A stretch of DNA of 64,000 nucleotides from Roseihalotalea indica (lineage in GTDB: Bacteria > Bacteroidota > Bacteroidia > Cytophagales > Cyclobacteriaceae): NCBI RefSeq assembly GCF_022458895.1, contig NZ_JAINFL010000016.1, positions 68,440-132,439 on the forward strand, read 5' to 3'. Both the position numbers and the translations under genes were made by a program. Every line of letters starts with the position of its first letter. The first letter of the stretch is position 1. Below, piece by piece: positions 1 to 8,954 of the stretch. The notes below the pieces were generated by a model that had not been told where the DNA came from, searched no databases, and saw nothing but the letters and a program-made list of their open reading frames with translations.

Positions 1-100
1 CCTTATCTACCTGATTTTATCACGGAACTTCTGAGTTCTTTGAAAAAAGTTAGTCTATCCATGCCCCACCCTTTTTGAATAATAGCATTAACCGACTCCC

Positions 101-2554
101 ATGAATGTCACCGACACTAAAATGACCTGCTTCCATTGCGGCGAAGACTGCCGGAACGAACCTATTGTTCTTCATGAGAAACCCTTTTGCTGCGAAGGTT
201 GTAAGACGGTGTACGAAATACTGAACAGCAGCGAGTTGTGTGAGTACTACGAATTGGAAAAAGCCCCGGGGACTACTCAAAAGCAACCAAGCACACAAAG
301 TCAATATGCTTTTCTTGATCAAGAAAGTATCGCTCAATCATTATTGGATTTTCAGGAAGGGACAACCGCAAAGATAACACTGTATATACCTTCCGTTCAT
401 TGTAGTTCCTGTATCTGGTTACTGGAAAACCTATTCCGGTTGCATGAGGGTATTCATCAGTCGCGAGTACAGTTCTTAAAGAAAGAGGTAAGCATTACCT
501 TTTATACCGACCAGATTTCTCTGCGAGAGATTGCCGAACTACTTAGTTCACTCGGGTATGCCCCTGATATCAGTCTGGCCTCAGCCCAAGCTAAAAAACC
601 CGAGAAAGGTAACAAAAATAATAAGTCGCTAGCTATTAAAACGGGGATAGCCGGTTTCTGCTTTGGCAATGCCATGCTGTTAAGCCTACCTGAATATCTG
701 GATTCCCGATTCTTGCTGGAAGCCAGCTATCGACAATTCTTCGGCTATCTGAATCTGCTACTGGCGCTTCCGGTATTTTTCTATGCAGCAAATGGATATT
801 TTACATCAGCCTGGAAAGGGTTGAGCCACCGCTATATCAATCTGGATGTACCTATCAGCCTGGGTATTCTGGCCTTATTCGGACGAAGCGCCTACGAAAT
901 TCTCACCCACACTGGCACCGGCTATGTAGACTCCCTGAATGGTTTAGTGTTCTTCTTACTGATTGGCCAGTGGTATCAAAGCAAAACGTATCAGGCCCTC
1001 TCCTATGAGCGTGATTATGCCTCGTATTTTCCGGTGTCCGTAACCAAACTCGTAAACGATCAGGAAATTACAACGCCACTGCACTCGTTAGAGGTGGGCG
1101 ACCGAGTACTGCTTAGAAACCATGAATTAATTCCTGCCGACTCCATCCTCCTGAAGGGGCATGCCAGTATTGATTATAGTTTTGTAACCGGAGAGTCGGA
1201 GCCAATAAGTAAACAAAGTGGTGATTTACTTTATGCTGGTGGTAGGCAAATGGGTAGCTCACTTGTTATTGAAGTTCAAAAACCGGTTGCCAGCAGCTAT
1301 CTCACCCAATTATGGAATCAGAGTGTGTTTCAGAAATCGCCAACGGCTTCACTAACATCGTTAGCCAATAATGTAAGTCGTTATTTCACTTTGGCAATCC
1401 TGCTTATCAGTGTAGGAACTGCCCTGTATTGGTATGAGCACGACCGATCTATGCTACTCAACGCAGTTACATCGGTGCTGATTGTAGCTTGTCCCTGTGC
1501 GCTTGCTCTGTCTATTCCATTTGCTTATGGTCACACATTGCGCATTTTCGGTAAGCAGGGCTTATACTTAAAGAACGCCGATGTAGTAGAAAAAATGGCA
1601 AAAATTGATCATATCATCTTCGATAAAACCGGCACGATTACTCAAGCCCAACCACAGGAGTTGCCATTCGTGGGAGAAAGTCTGTCGGTTGAGGAAAAGG
1701 CAATGCTTCGTTCGGTCGTACGAAACTCTTCTCACCCACTCAGCCAGGCCATTTATCATTCAATAAACGCGTCATTGCCACTCAAACCGCTTCGGGCATT
1801 TGAGGAGCAACCCGGGCTGGGCATTGTAGCGCAAGTTGATGGTAATCAGTGGAAGGTTGGTGCGGCGAGCTGGGTCACCCCAACACCTCAGGCTGATACA
1901 CGTGCCACCCGGGTATATGTGAACATGAACGAACAAGTGAAGGGCTACTACGAATTCAACAATCAATACCGCGCCGGTTTTACCGAATTGATGCTCCAAC
2001 TACACCCCCACTACACCACGCATCTGGTATCAGGCGATCAGGATCAGACAAAAAAGGCACTCGTCAGCTATTTTGATCACCTTCACTTCCGGCAGTCGCC
2101 GATGGATAAGCTAAACTACGTAAAGCAACTAGAACAGCAAGGGCACTTACCGATGATGATCGGGGATGGGTTAAACGATGCCGGGGCGCTCAAACAGAGC
2201 TATGTGGGAATAGCGGTGGCTGATAATGTCTATCACTTTTCTCCTGCCTGCGATGCTATTCTAAGTGCGCCTCATCTCTCGCGGGTGGGGTCTTTCTTAC
2301 GTCTTGCGAAAGCTAGTGAGTGGGTAGTAAAGGCAGCATTTCTGCTCTCTTTTGTTTACAATGCTATCGGTATTTCTTTTGCTGTTAGCGGGCTATTAAC
2401 GCCTTTACTGGCCGCTATCCTGATGCCGCTGAGCTCGGTAACTGTGGTAGGATTTATCACTCTTGCCATCTATCAACAAGCCCATGAGTTAAACCTTACC
2501 GATACTTCTGGCACAACACGCATGCGTCGCACACCTAAAAAGTTGCCGCATTAA
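101..2554 (+). CDS. ccoI: CcoI/FixI-type copper-transporting P1B ATPase
   Basis: This inner-membrane ATPase moves copper across the membrane for assembly of the CuB site of cbb3 cytochrome oxidase. The 817-residue protein starts with a Cys-rich segment (C10xxC13 and CCxxC near 31-35). A metal-binding HMA domain follows with a CSSC motif near residue 102. The core has the CPC ion-binding motif near 465, the phosphorylation motif DKTGT near 508 and GDGLND near 688. The Cys-rich N-terminal extension before the HMA domain is characteristic of CcoI rather than general CopA exporters. The next genes are ccoS and the oxidase itself, which confirms the assignment. The first ATG at 101 gives the full family length. 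No frameshift is seen. Confidence 0.95.
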   Translation: MNVTDTKMTCFHCGEDCRNEPIVLHEKPFCCEGCKTVYEILNSSELCEYYELEKAPGTTQKQPSTQSQYAFLDQESIAQSLLDFQEGTTAKITLYIPSVHCSSCIWLLENLFRLHEGIHQSRVQFLKKEVSITFYTDQISLREIAELLSSLGYAPDISLASAQAKKPEKGNKNNKSLAIKTGIAGFCFGNAMLLSLPEYLDSRFLLEASYRQFFGYLNLLLALPVFFYAANGYFTSAWKGLSHRYINLDVPISLGILALFGRSAYEILTHTGTGYVDSLNGLVFFLLIGQWYQSKTYQALSYERDYASYFPVSVTKLVNDQEITTPLHSLEVGDRVLLRNHELIPADSILLKGHASIDYSFVTGESEPISKQSGDLLYAGGRQMGSSLVIEVQKPVASSYLTQLWNQSVFQKSPTASLTSLANNVSRYFTLAILLISVGTALYWYEHDRSMLLNAVTSVLIVACPCALALSIPFAYGHTLRIFGKQGLYLKNADVVEKMAKIDHIIFDKTGTITQAQPQELPFVGESLSVEEKAMLRSVVRNSSHPLSQAIYHSINASLPLKPLRAFEEQPGLGIVAQVDGNQWKVGAASWVTPTPQADTRATRVYVNMNEQVKGYYEFNNQYRAGFTELMLQLHPHYTTHLVSGDQDQTKKALVSYFDHLHFRQSPMDKLNYVKQLEQQGHLPMMIGDGLNDAGALKQSYVGIAVADNVYHFSPACDAILSAPHLSRVGSFLRLAKASEWVVKAAFLLSFVYNAIGISFAVSGLLTPLLAAILMPLSSVTVVGFITLAIYQQAHELNLTDTSGTTRMRRTPKKLPH

Positions 2555-2602
2555 TAATGCTTCTCAACCCTTACAAAAACCTGACATAAATCAGTTTTCT
2601 GA

Positions 2603-2616
2603 TTGATTGGCATCAT
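2603..2616 (+). promoter_or_regulatory. FNR/CRP-family (anaerobox-like) operator
   Basis: TTGAT-TGGC-ATCAT matches the FNR consensus TTGAT-N4-ATCAA at 9 of 10 positions. It lies 50-64 bp upstream of ccoS and 49 bp past the ccoI stop. cbb3 oxidase operons are classically activated by FNR/FixK-type regulators at low oxygen, so the position fits. It is preceded by an ATCAG-TTTT-CTGAT inverted repeat (2590-2603). Functional assignment is inference; no regulator gene is in the window. Confidence 0.55.
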
Positions 2617-2666
2617 ACCAAACCGTAGCCGGACGCTGTTTCTTTGTACTAATCAAATTAAAGAAT

Positions 2667-2825
2667 ATGAGTGTACTATTCATCCTTATCGGTGTCAGTC
2701 TGCTGGTGGCTATAAGCTTCCTGGTAGCTTTTCTCTGGGCAAGCAAAACCGGGCAGTACGACGACGATTACACCCCTTCTGTCAGAATGTTATTTGATGA
2801 CCGTCCTCGCAAATCTGTAGAATAA
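2667..2825 (+). CDS. ccoS: cbb3 oxidase maturation protein CcoS
   Basis: A 52-residue single-pass membrane protein needed for cofactor insertion into cbb3 oxidase. I chose the ATG at 2667 because the protein then begins MSVLFIL and runs directly into the membrane segment (about residues 3-24). It ends in the acidic, Asp-rich cytoplasmic tail with the DDDYTP and LFDD features usual for CcoS. An upstream in-frame ATG at 2607 would add 20 unrelated residues and would overlap the FNR-like box. The stop is one base before the ccoNO start, so the two are translationally coupled. Length and position between ccoI and ccoNO are typical. Confidence 0.88.
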   Translation: MSVLFILIGVSLLVAISFLVAFLWASKTGQYDDDYTPSVRMLFDDRPRKSVE

Positions 2826-2826
2826 T

Positions 2827-5004
2827 ATGGCGCCTCAACTGCTTAAAAAACATGACGGCTCGGCTGTTGACGAAAAATTACAGCACCGCCCTCTGGAAAC
2901 CTTTGCGTACGACAACACCATTGTGCGCCTGTTTTTAATTGCGACAACCACCTGGGGCATCATTGGGATGACTGTGGGGTTAATCGCGGCATTACAACTT
3001 GTTTATCCATCTCTCAGTTTCGGACTGGAGTATATTACATTCGGTCGCATTCGCCCATTACACACCAACGCAGTAATTTTTGCCTTTGTGGGTAATGGCA
3101 TTTTTGCCGGGGTTTATTACTCGCTACAGCGGCTGTGCAAAACCCGCATGTTCAGTGATACTCTTAGCAAGATCAACTTCTGGGGCTGGCAAGCTATTAT
3201 TCTTTCAGCCGTGCTGACGCTCCCACTGGGCATCACTACCAGTAAGGAATACGCTGAACTGGAATGGCCTATAGATATTGCCATTGCGGGAATATGGGTG
3301 GTTTTTGGCTGGAACATGTTTGCCACCATTCTGAAGCGACGCGAACGACATTTGTATGTAGCCATCTGGTTTTACATAGCTACTTTTGTTACCGTAGCGG
3401 TGCTGCACATCGTCAATTCATTTGAACTGCCTATCGCCTTCTTTAAAAGCTACTCCTGGTATGCCGGTGTACAGGACGCCCTCGTACAGTGGTGGTATGG
3501 CCACAATGCTGTTGCTTTCTTCCTAACCACCCCCTACCTGGGACTGATGTACTACTTTGTACCCAAAGCAGCAAATCGTCCGGTTTATTCTTATCGTTTG
3601 TCTATCATTCACTTTTGGGCACTAATCTTTATTTATATCTGGGCGGGCCCTCACCATCTGCTGTACAATGCCCTCCCCGACTGGGCACAATCATTGGGTG
3701 TAGTATTTTCAGTAATGCTGATTGCACCTTCCTGGGGCGGAATGCTCAATGGGTTACTAACCTTACGGGGGGCCTGGGATCGGGTGCGGGAAGACCCGAT
3801 TCTTAAATTCATGGTCGTGGCAATCACCTGTTATGGAATGGCCACTTTTGAAGGGCCCATGTTATCGCTTAAAAACGTAAATGCTATTGCTCACTTTACT
3901 GACTGGATTATTGCTCACGTACATATCGGCGGGCTGGGATGGAACGGCTTTATGACCTTCGGAATGCTCTATTACCTGATTCCACGGTTGTACAATACTC
4001 AACTGTTCTCACGAAAATTAGCCAATACGCATTTCTGGCTAGGCACCCTCGGCATTATTTTTTATGCACTTCCTCTCTACTGGGCCGGGTTTACCCAAAG
4101 TCTGATGTGGAAAGAATTTACTCAGGAGGGGCTTCTGGCCTACCCTAACTTTCTGGAAACGGTTACCCAGATTCGTCCTATGTATATGCTTCGGGCCGGG
4201 GGTGGTGCCTTATACATTACTGGTGCATTAATTATGGTATACAACCTGATTAAAACTGCCTACGCAGGTCATTTTCAACGAGAAGAAGCAGCCCAGGCTC
4301 CGGCACTTGAAAAAGAATATCACGCCCCTAAACACGAGCACTGGCACCGCCGCCTGTTTGAGCGCCGTCCGGTCGCCTTATTGTTCTGGAGTCTGATCGC
4401 CATCCTCATTGGCGGCCTGGTAGAGATGATTCCCACCTTCCTGGTGAAATCTAATGTACCAACCATCAGCAGTGTGCAACCCTATACACCTCTGGAACTA
4501 CAGGGACGCGACCTGTACATCCGGGAAGGTTGTAATGCCTGCCACTCACAGATGATCCGACCGTTCCGGTCTGAAACTGAACGGTATGGGGAGTATGCCA
4601 AAGCCGGAGAGTTTGTCTATGACCACCCCTTCCTGTGGGGTTCTAAACGTACTGGCCCCGACTTGTTACGAATAGGTGGCAAATACCCTGACAGCTGGCA
4701 TTACCATCACATGCTGGACCCAACATCGATGTCACCCGGTTCTATCATGCCTCCCTACCCCTGGTTGTTTGAGCACGACCTGAACACGAGTAACACTGAA
4801 GATAAAATATCAGCCATGCGCACCCTGGGTGTACCCTACCCCGAAGGCTATGAGGCCCAGGCAGTACACGACCTGACTTCGCAAGCTGAAGAAATTGCCA
4901 AAACCCTGACGGAAAGCGGTATTGAAGTGAAAAAAGACCGAGAAATCATTGCGCTAATCGCTTATCTCCAACGATTAGGAACTGATATCAAAGTGAAGGA
5001 ATGA
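2827..5004 (+). CDS. ccoNO: cbb3 cytochrome c oxidase, fused subunits I and II (CcoN-CcoO)
   Basis: This protein is the catalytic core of the high-affinity terminal oxidase, reducing oxygen at a heme b3-CuB site. Residues 1 to about 490 are the multi-pass CcoN heme-copper oxidase domain. The visible metal-ligand histidines are RPLHTN, WWYGHN, the GPHH pair and the HFTDWIIAHVH segment. After a linker and one membrane segment, the C-terminal part is CcoO, a membrane-anchored cytochrome c with one CNACH heme site near residue 570 and an axial Met candidate in the SPGSIMPPYPW region. In Proteobacteria these are two genes; the single 725-residue fusion is usual in Bacteroidota. ccoQ follows after a 162-bp gap. 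Confidence 0.96.
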   Translation: MAPQLLKKHDGSAVDEKLQHRPLETFAYDNTIVRLFLIATTTWGIIGMTVGLIAALQLVYPSLSFGLEYITFGRIRPLHTNAVIFAFVGNGIFAGVYYSLQRLCKTRMFSDTLSKINFWGWQAIILSAVLTLPLGITTSKEYAELEWPIDIAIAGIWVVFGWNMFATILKRRERHLYVAIWFYIATFVTVAVLHIVNSFELPIAFFKSYSWYAGVQDALVQWWYGHNAVAFFLTTPYLGLMYYFVPKAANRPVYSYRLSIIHFWALIFIYIWAGPHHLLYNALPDWAQSLGVVFSVMLIAPSWGGMLNGLLTLRGAWDRVREDPILKFMVVAITCYGMATFEGPMLSLKNVNAIAHFTDWIIAHVHIGGLGWNGFMTFGMLYYLIPRLYNTQLFSRKLANTHFWLGTLGIIFYALPLYWAGFTQSLMWKEFTQEGLLAYPNFLETVTQIRPMYMLRAGGGALYITGALIMVYNLIKTAYAGHFQREEAAQAPALEKEYHAPKHEHWHRRLFERRPVALLFWSLIAILIGGLVEMIPTFLVKSNVPTISSVQPYTPLELQGRDLYIREGCNACHSQMIRPFRSETERYGEYAKAGEFVYDHPFLWGSKRTGPDLLRIGGKYPDSWHYHHMLDPTSMSPGSIMPPYPWLFEHDLNTSNTEDKISAMRTLGVPYPEGYEAQAVHDLTSQAEEIAKTLTESGIEVKKDREIIALIAYLQRLGTDIKVKE

Positions 5005-5166
5005 AGAGAGAGTGGCTATGGAATATCGGAGTGAGCGGCGCAACCGGATGCTGAAAGAGGGAGGTAGTCATTGTATCCCTCTGAATAGAAAAAACGGCCA
5101 ACATGCCCCAGGCACTTACGAAACATCAGCCTTTTTAAAGCAATCAAACAATAGAACCAGCTAGTC

Positions 5167-5367
5167 ATGCTTAAATTCATCAAATATCATATGGAGACGA
5201 TCACGGGGATAGAGATTTACCCTATCATCTCCTTTCTAATCTTCTTTATCTTCTTTCTGGCGTTGCTCTACTTTGTCTTTAGCGCGAGCAAAGAGCATAT
5301 GGCCTCTATGTCGGCATTACCGCTGGAAGAAAGCGAGCACCCATCTGAAAACCAGTTGCCATCATGA
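5167..5367 (+). CDS. ccoQ: small cbb3 oxidase subunit CcoQ/FixQ-like
   Basis: A 66-residue membrane protein with one strongly hydrophobic segment (about residues 20-40) and an acidic tail. It sits where ccoQ is expected, between ccoNO and ccoP. CcoQ stabilises the CcoP interaction in other species. Sequence conservation in this family is low, so the call rests on size, topology and position. A second in-frame ATG at 5191 (protein beginning METITGIE) is an equally possible start. The stop codon overlaps the ccoP start in an ATGA arrangement (5364-5367), which indicates translational coupling. Confidence 0.75.
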   Translation: MLKFIKYHMETITGIEIYPIISFLIFFIFFLALLYFVFSASKEHMASMSALPLEESEHPSENQLPS

Positions 5368-6287
5368 GACTTCAAGCTATTATCAAAAAAGCCTTGCCAT
5401 GCATATTATTTTGCATCTTTCCTTTAGCCGGATGGGCTCAGAATGCCACGGCTGAAACTAGCTGGTGGGATGCGCATGTCTGGGAAATTCTGGCCTGGAG
5501 CATATTGGCTCTGGAGCTGATTTTATTTTTAGTGGTAATGACCATGCTCTTTGTGATTCGGATAATTGCCGACAAAGTTCTGATACCTCCCAAAACGGTG
5601 GTTGAAGTGTCAGGCGAAGCAAAGAACCAGGAGATTATACTTGAACCTAAAAAGACTTTCCTGAAGAGGGTAATGCATCAATTGACGGATGCAGTGCCAG
5701 TAGAGCGCGAAAAAGAGGTTATGACCAGCCATGAATACGATGGAATATACGAACTGGATAATAATCTACCTCCCTGGTGGAAAGCCATGTTTTACATTAC
5801 CATCGTTTTCGGAGTAGGTTACCTGCTTCATTTTCACATCTTTGATACCGGAGACCTGCAAGGGGCAGAGTACGAAAAAGAGGTAGCCGCTGCTCAGGCA
5901 GAAATTGACGCCTACCTTGCTACCAGCGCCAATAATATCGACGAAACTAATGTCACCCTGCTGGAAGATGACACCAAAATTGCCAGCGGCCAGGAGTTAT
6001 TCGTGCAAAAATGCTCACCCTGCCATGGACAGGCCGGTGAAGGCGGGGTTGGTCCTAACCTGACGGATGAGTACTGGCTTCATGGAGGTGATGTTAAAGA
6101 CATCTTTAAAACCATCAAGTACGGTGTACCGGCGAAGGGGATGATTCCTTGGCAATCGCAGCTTACTCCGGTGCAGATGCAGGAGCTGGCAAGCTACATT
6201 ATTATGCTGGAAGGCACCAATCCTCCGAACCCCAAAGCCCCAGAAGGTGAACCGTACGATCGCGCGTCTTCCGTAGCAATGAACTAA
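5364..6287 (+). CDS. ccoP: cbb3 cytochrome c oxidase subunit III (CcoP), monoheme
   Basis: This membrane-anchored cytochrome c feeds electrons into the oxidase core. The 307-residue protein has an N-terminal hydrophobic segment ending in a signal-like GWAQ, two further membrane segments (about residues 35-65 and 138-160), and a C-terminal cytochrome c domain. That domain has a single CSPCH heme site near residue 217 and a candidate axial Met in the KGMIPW segment. Proteobacterial CcoP carries two hemes; the single-heme form with an extra N-terminal membrane region is common in Bacteroidota. The start overlaps the ccoQ stop by four bases, and ccoG begins seven bases after the stop. Confidence 0.93.
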   Translation: MRLQAIIKKALPCILFCIFPLAGWAQNATAETSWWDAHVWEILAWSILALELILFLVVMTMLFVIRIIADKVLIPPKTVVEVSGEAKNQEIILEPKKTFLKRVMHQLTDAVPVEREKEVMTSHEYDGIYELDNNLPPWWKAMFYITIVFGVGYLLHFHIFDTGDLQGAEYEKEVAAAQAEIDAYLATSANNIDETNVTLLEDDTKIASGQELFVQKCSPCHGQAGEGGVGPNLTDEYWLHGGDVKDIFKTIKYGVPAKGMIPWQSQLTPVQMQELASYIIMLEGTNPPNPKAPEGEPYDRASSVAMN

Positions 6288-6294
6288 CCCAACC

Positions 6295-7728
6295 ATGACA
6301 ACCGTGCCCACCCATTCCACTCACGAAGAAGAATACACTGCGGAAGCCTTCCGGGATAAAATCTCTACGGTTGATGAGCAAGGAAAGCGCATCTGGATTT
6401 ATCCGAAGAAGCCGAAGGGGCGGTATTATACTGCCAGAACCTGGGTGAGTATTGGTTTACTTGCACTATTGTTTACCGGGCCATTGATTAAAATTAAGGG
6501 TGAACCGCTGTTGCTGCTCAATGTGCTGGAACGAAAGTTTATCATTTTTGGTCAGGTTTTTTGGCCTCAGGACTTCTACCTTTTCGCTATAGGACTGGTG
6601 ACACTGGTCGTATTTATCGTGCTGTTTACGGTGGTATACGGCAGACTTTTCTGTGGTTGGGTATGCCCTCAGACCATTTTTATGGAGATGGTATTCCGAA
6701 AAATTGAATATGCCATCGAGGGTGATTACACCGCGCAACGCAAGCTGGATAAACAGCCCTGGAACCAGGAAAAGATTCTGAAGAAGGGCAGCAAACACAT
6801 CATATTCTTTGTCATCTCTTTTCTTATTGCCAACACCTTTCTGGCTTATATTATCGGAATTGAAGAGCTGAAGCAGATTATTACCGATCCGCCAGCCCAG
6901 CACCTGGGCGGATTAATGGCCATTCTGTTATTTACCGGAGCTTTTTACTTTGTCTTTGCATCCTTTCGCGAACAGGTGTGTACCAACGTCTGCCCCTACG
7001 GCAGATTGCAGGGCGTATTACTTGACCGGCAATCCGTGGTGGTTGCGTACGATCATAAGCGGGGTGAAGCTCGAGGCAAAATACGGAAAGGCGAAGACCG
7101 AGGGCAGACTGGAAAAGGCGATTGTATTGATTGCAAGCAGTGCGTCGTTGTGTGCCCAACCGGTATAGACATCCGCAACGGCACGCAACTGGAATGTGTG
7201 AATTGCACGGCCTGTATGGATGCCTGCGACTCGATCATGGAACGAGTAAACTTACCCAAAGGCCTGATCCGCTATGCTTCAGAAGAAAATATTGCCGAGA
7301 AAAAGCCCTTTCACTGGACCAGACGCAGTATTGCCTACTCGGTAGTGCTGATCGCATTATTAGGTGTATTGACCAGCTTATTAATCTTGCGAACAGATGT
7401 TGAAACTAGCATTCTACGCACCCCGGGCATGCTTTATCAGGATCAGGGTGATCATAAAATCAGCAACCTGTATAATGTCAAGATCATCAACAAAACAAAC
7501 CGGGCTATGCCTGTTCATTTACAAATATTGGGAGGAGCCGGGCAAATAAAGATGGTTGGTAATGAAGTACTGAGGGTGGAGAAGCAAGGAGTTGCCGAAA
7601 GCGCTTTCTTCATCATTTTTGACCGAAGCGAGGTGCATCAAATGAAAACGTCGGTGAAGATTGGAGTATACCACGAAGATGAATTGATTGAAACGGTTAA
7701 CTCAAATTTTCTAGGACCCAATAAATAA
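6295..7728 (+). CDS. ccoG: cbb3 oxidase accessory protein CcoG/FixG (polyferredoxin)
   Basis: A 477-residue membrane iron-sulfur protein of the FixG/RdxA family; in characterised systems it acts as a cupric reductase during cbb3 assembly. The protein has a membrane region, a conserved CGWVCPQ motif near residue 120 and a CTNVCPYGRLQ motif near 226. Two 4Fe-4S clusters follow, CIDCKQC near 276 and CVNCTAC near 301. After another membrane segment there is an immunoglobulin-like C-terminal domain (from about 370). It follows ccoP after only seven bases and is clearly in the same operon. Confidence 0.95.
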   Translation: MTTVPTHSTHEEEYTAEAFRDKISTVDEQGKRIWIYPKKPKGRYYTARTWVSIGLLALLFTGPLIKIKGEPLLLLNVLERKFIIFGQVFWPQDFYLFAIGLVTLVVFIVLFTVVYGRLFCGWVCPQTIFMEMVFRKIEYAIEGDYTAQRKLDKQPWNQEKILKKGSKHIIFFVISFLIANTFLAYIIGIEELKQIITDPPAQHLGGLMAILLFTGAFYFVFASFREQVCTNVCPYGRLQGVLLDRQSVVVAYDHKRGEARGKIRKGEDRGQTGKGDCIDCKQCVVVCPTGIDIRNGTQLECVNCTACMDACDSIMERVNLPKGLIRYASEENIAEKKPFHWTRRSIAYSVVLIALLGVLTSLLILRTDVETSILRTPGMLYQDQGDHKISNLYNVKIINKTNRAMPVHLQILGGAGQIKMVGNEVLRVEKQGVAESAFFIIFDRSEVHQMKTSVKIGVYHEDELIETVNSNFLGPNK

Positions 7729-7785
7729 TAGAGGCTGGGTGGCAAGACACCTGGTTAGTTACAATCACTCATAAACAAGCAAGCT

Positions 7786-8220
7786 ATGAACTGGGGATGG
7801 AATATTGTTTTTGCATTTACCGGATTTGTCGCATTCATCGTATACCTGGCAATCCGTAGTTTTCAAACCAACATTGATCTGGTGACTGAAGACTATTATC
7901 AGCAGGAGCTGCAATACCAGCAGCAGATCGAGAAGATGGCAAACACCAAGCATCTGGCGGTAAACCTCACCATTGCTCAGAAAGATCAACAACTGATCAT
8001 TCAGTTTCCGGAAGCTATGACCGAAGAAATCAGTGGAACGATTAGTCTCTTCCGACCATCCGATGCCCGGTTTGACCTTACCGAAGCCATAGCAATTAAT
8101 ACCGGGCAACAGCACCGGTTAAACCTGGATCAGCTACCGAAGGGTTATTATAAAGTGAAGGTTGACTGGAAGACGGGAGCGGAAGCCTACTATTCAGAAA
8201 AACCAATTTATCTCCATTAG
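7786..8220 (+). CDS. ccoH: FixH/CcoH family oxidase assembly protein
   Basis: A 144-residue membrane-anchored protein of the FixH family that participates in cbb3 assembly together with the copper ATPase. It starts MNWGWNI, has one membrane segment (about residues 5-25) and then a periplasmic domain. The segment DLVTEDYYQQELQYQQQI is the family hallmark. The family is poorly conserved elsewhere, but position between ccoG and the SafE-like gene supports the call. The stop is two bases before the next start. Confidence 0.9.
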   Translation: MNWGWNIVFAFTGFVAFIVYLAIRSFQTNIDLVTEDYYQQELQYQQQIEKMANTKHLAVNLTIAQKDQQLIIQFPEAMTEEISGTISLFRPSDARFDLTEAIAINTGQQHRLNLDQLPKGYYKVKVDWKTGAEAYYSEKPIYLH

Positions 8221-8222
8221 TA

Positions 8223-8930
8223 ATGAGCATCCTATTCTCGGCATTTGCGGTGGGTCTGGTGGGCAGTTTCCATTGCATTGGAATGTGTGGACCCATTGCT
8301 ATGGCTCTACCGACCATCCCCCGCACTCCACAACGAGCGTTCAGCAGCCTGATATACAACGCTGGACGGCTTTTGACTTATACTTTCCTGGGTGTTCTCT
8401 TCGGGTTTTTAGGAAAAGGGCTAGCCATTGGCGGATTTCAACAATCCATCTCGATTGTGCTGGGAGTATTAATGCTAACTACAATTATCCTCCCCCTGGC
8501 ATGGAAGCGGCAATTAAGTCCTAACGTTCATATCTCTAAATCAATTACCTGGGTGAAAATCCGAATGCAACGCTGGTTGCAGGTAAAAACCTATATGGCC
8601 CGCTTTATCCTGGGCGCTTTGAATGGCCTGCTTCCCTGTGGATTGATTTATTTGGCCCTGGCTGGAGCCATAGCAGTTGGCGACCCACTTCAAGGCGGAC
8701 TGTATATGTTTCTTTTTGGATTAGGTACATTTCCCGCCATGGCCGTAGTCGGATTTTTAGGCAGTTCTATCAATGTCACTGTACGAAACCGAATGCGATC
8801 GGCTATACCTGTTTTCATTTTTTTCATGGGAGTGGTTTTTATCCTGCGGGGTATGGCTCTGGACATTCCCTATGTTAGCCCAATACTTAAGTTCACATCT
8901 GCTTCATCAGACATTACTCTTTGCCGTTAA
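8223..8930 (+). CDS. SafE/DsbD_2-type membrane protein of cbb3 operon
   Basis: A 235-residue multi-pass membrane protein of the sulfite exporter TauE/SafE-like group (DsbD_2/UreH-like). It has a GSFHCIGMCGP motif near residue 20 and a GLLPCGLIYL motif near 140; these paired Cys-containing motifs form the core of the family. Members next to ccoGH are thought to take part in copper delivery to the oxidase, which is inference from context. No sulfite transport should be assumed. It starts two bases after ccoH, so it belongs to the same transcript. Confidence 0.85.
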   Translation: MSILFSAFAVGLVGSFHCIGMCGPIAMALPTIPRTPQRAFSSLIYNAGRLLTYTFLGVLFGFLGKGLAIGGFQQSISIVLGVLMLTTIILPLAWKRQLSPNVHISKSITWVKIRMQRWLQVKTYMARFILGALNGLLPCGLIYLALAGAIAVGDPLQGGLYMFLFGLGTFPAMAVVGFLGSSINVTVRNRMRSAIPVFIFFMGVVFILRGMALDIPYVSPILKFTSASSDITLCR

Positions 8931-8954
8931 GAAACCCCCATTTAACCCTACCAC

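Noticed and set aside
12..22. FNR-like TGAT-N3-ATCA upstream of ccoI
   Set aside because: Spacing is three, not four, so it does not match the FNR consensus.
2603..2797. 64-codon + strand frame over the ccoS region
   Set aside because: Out of frame with ccoS, which has clear family features in the other frame.
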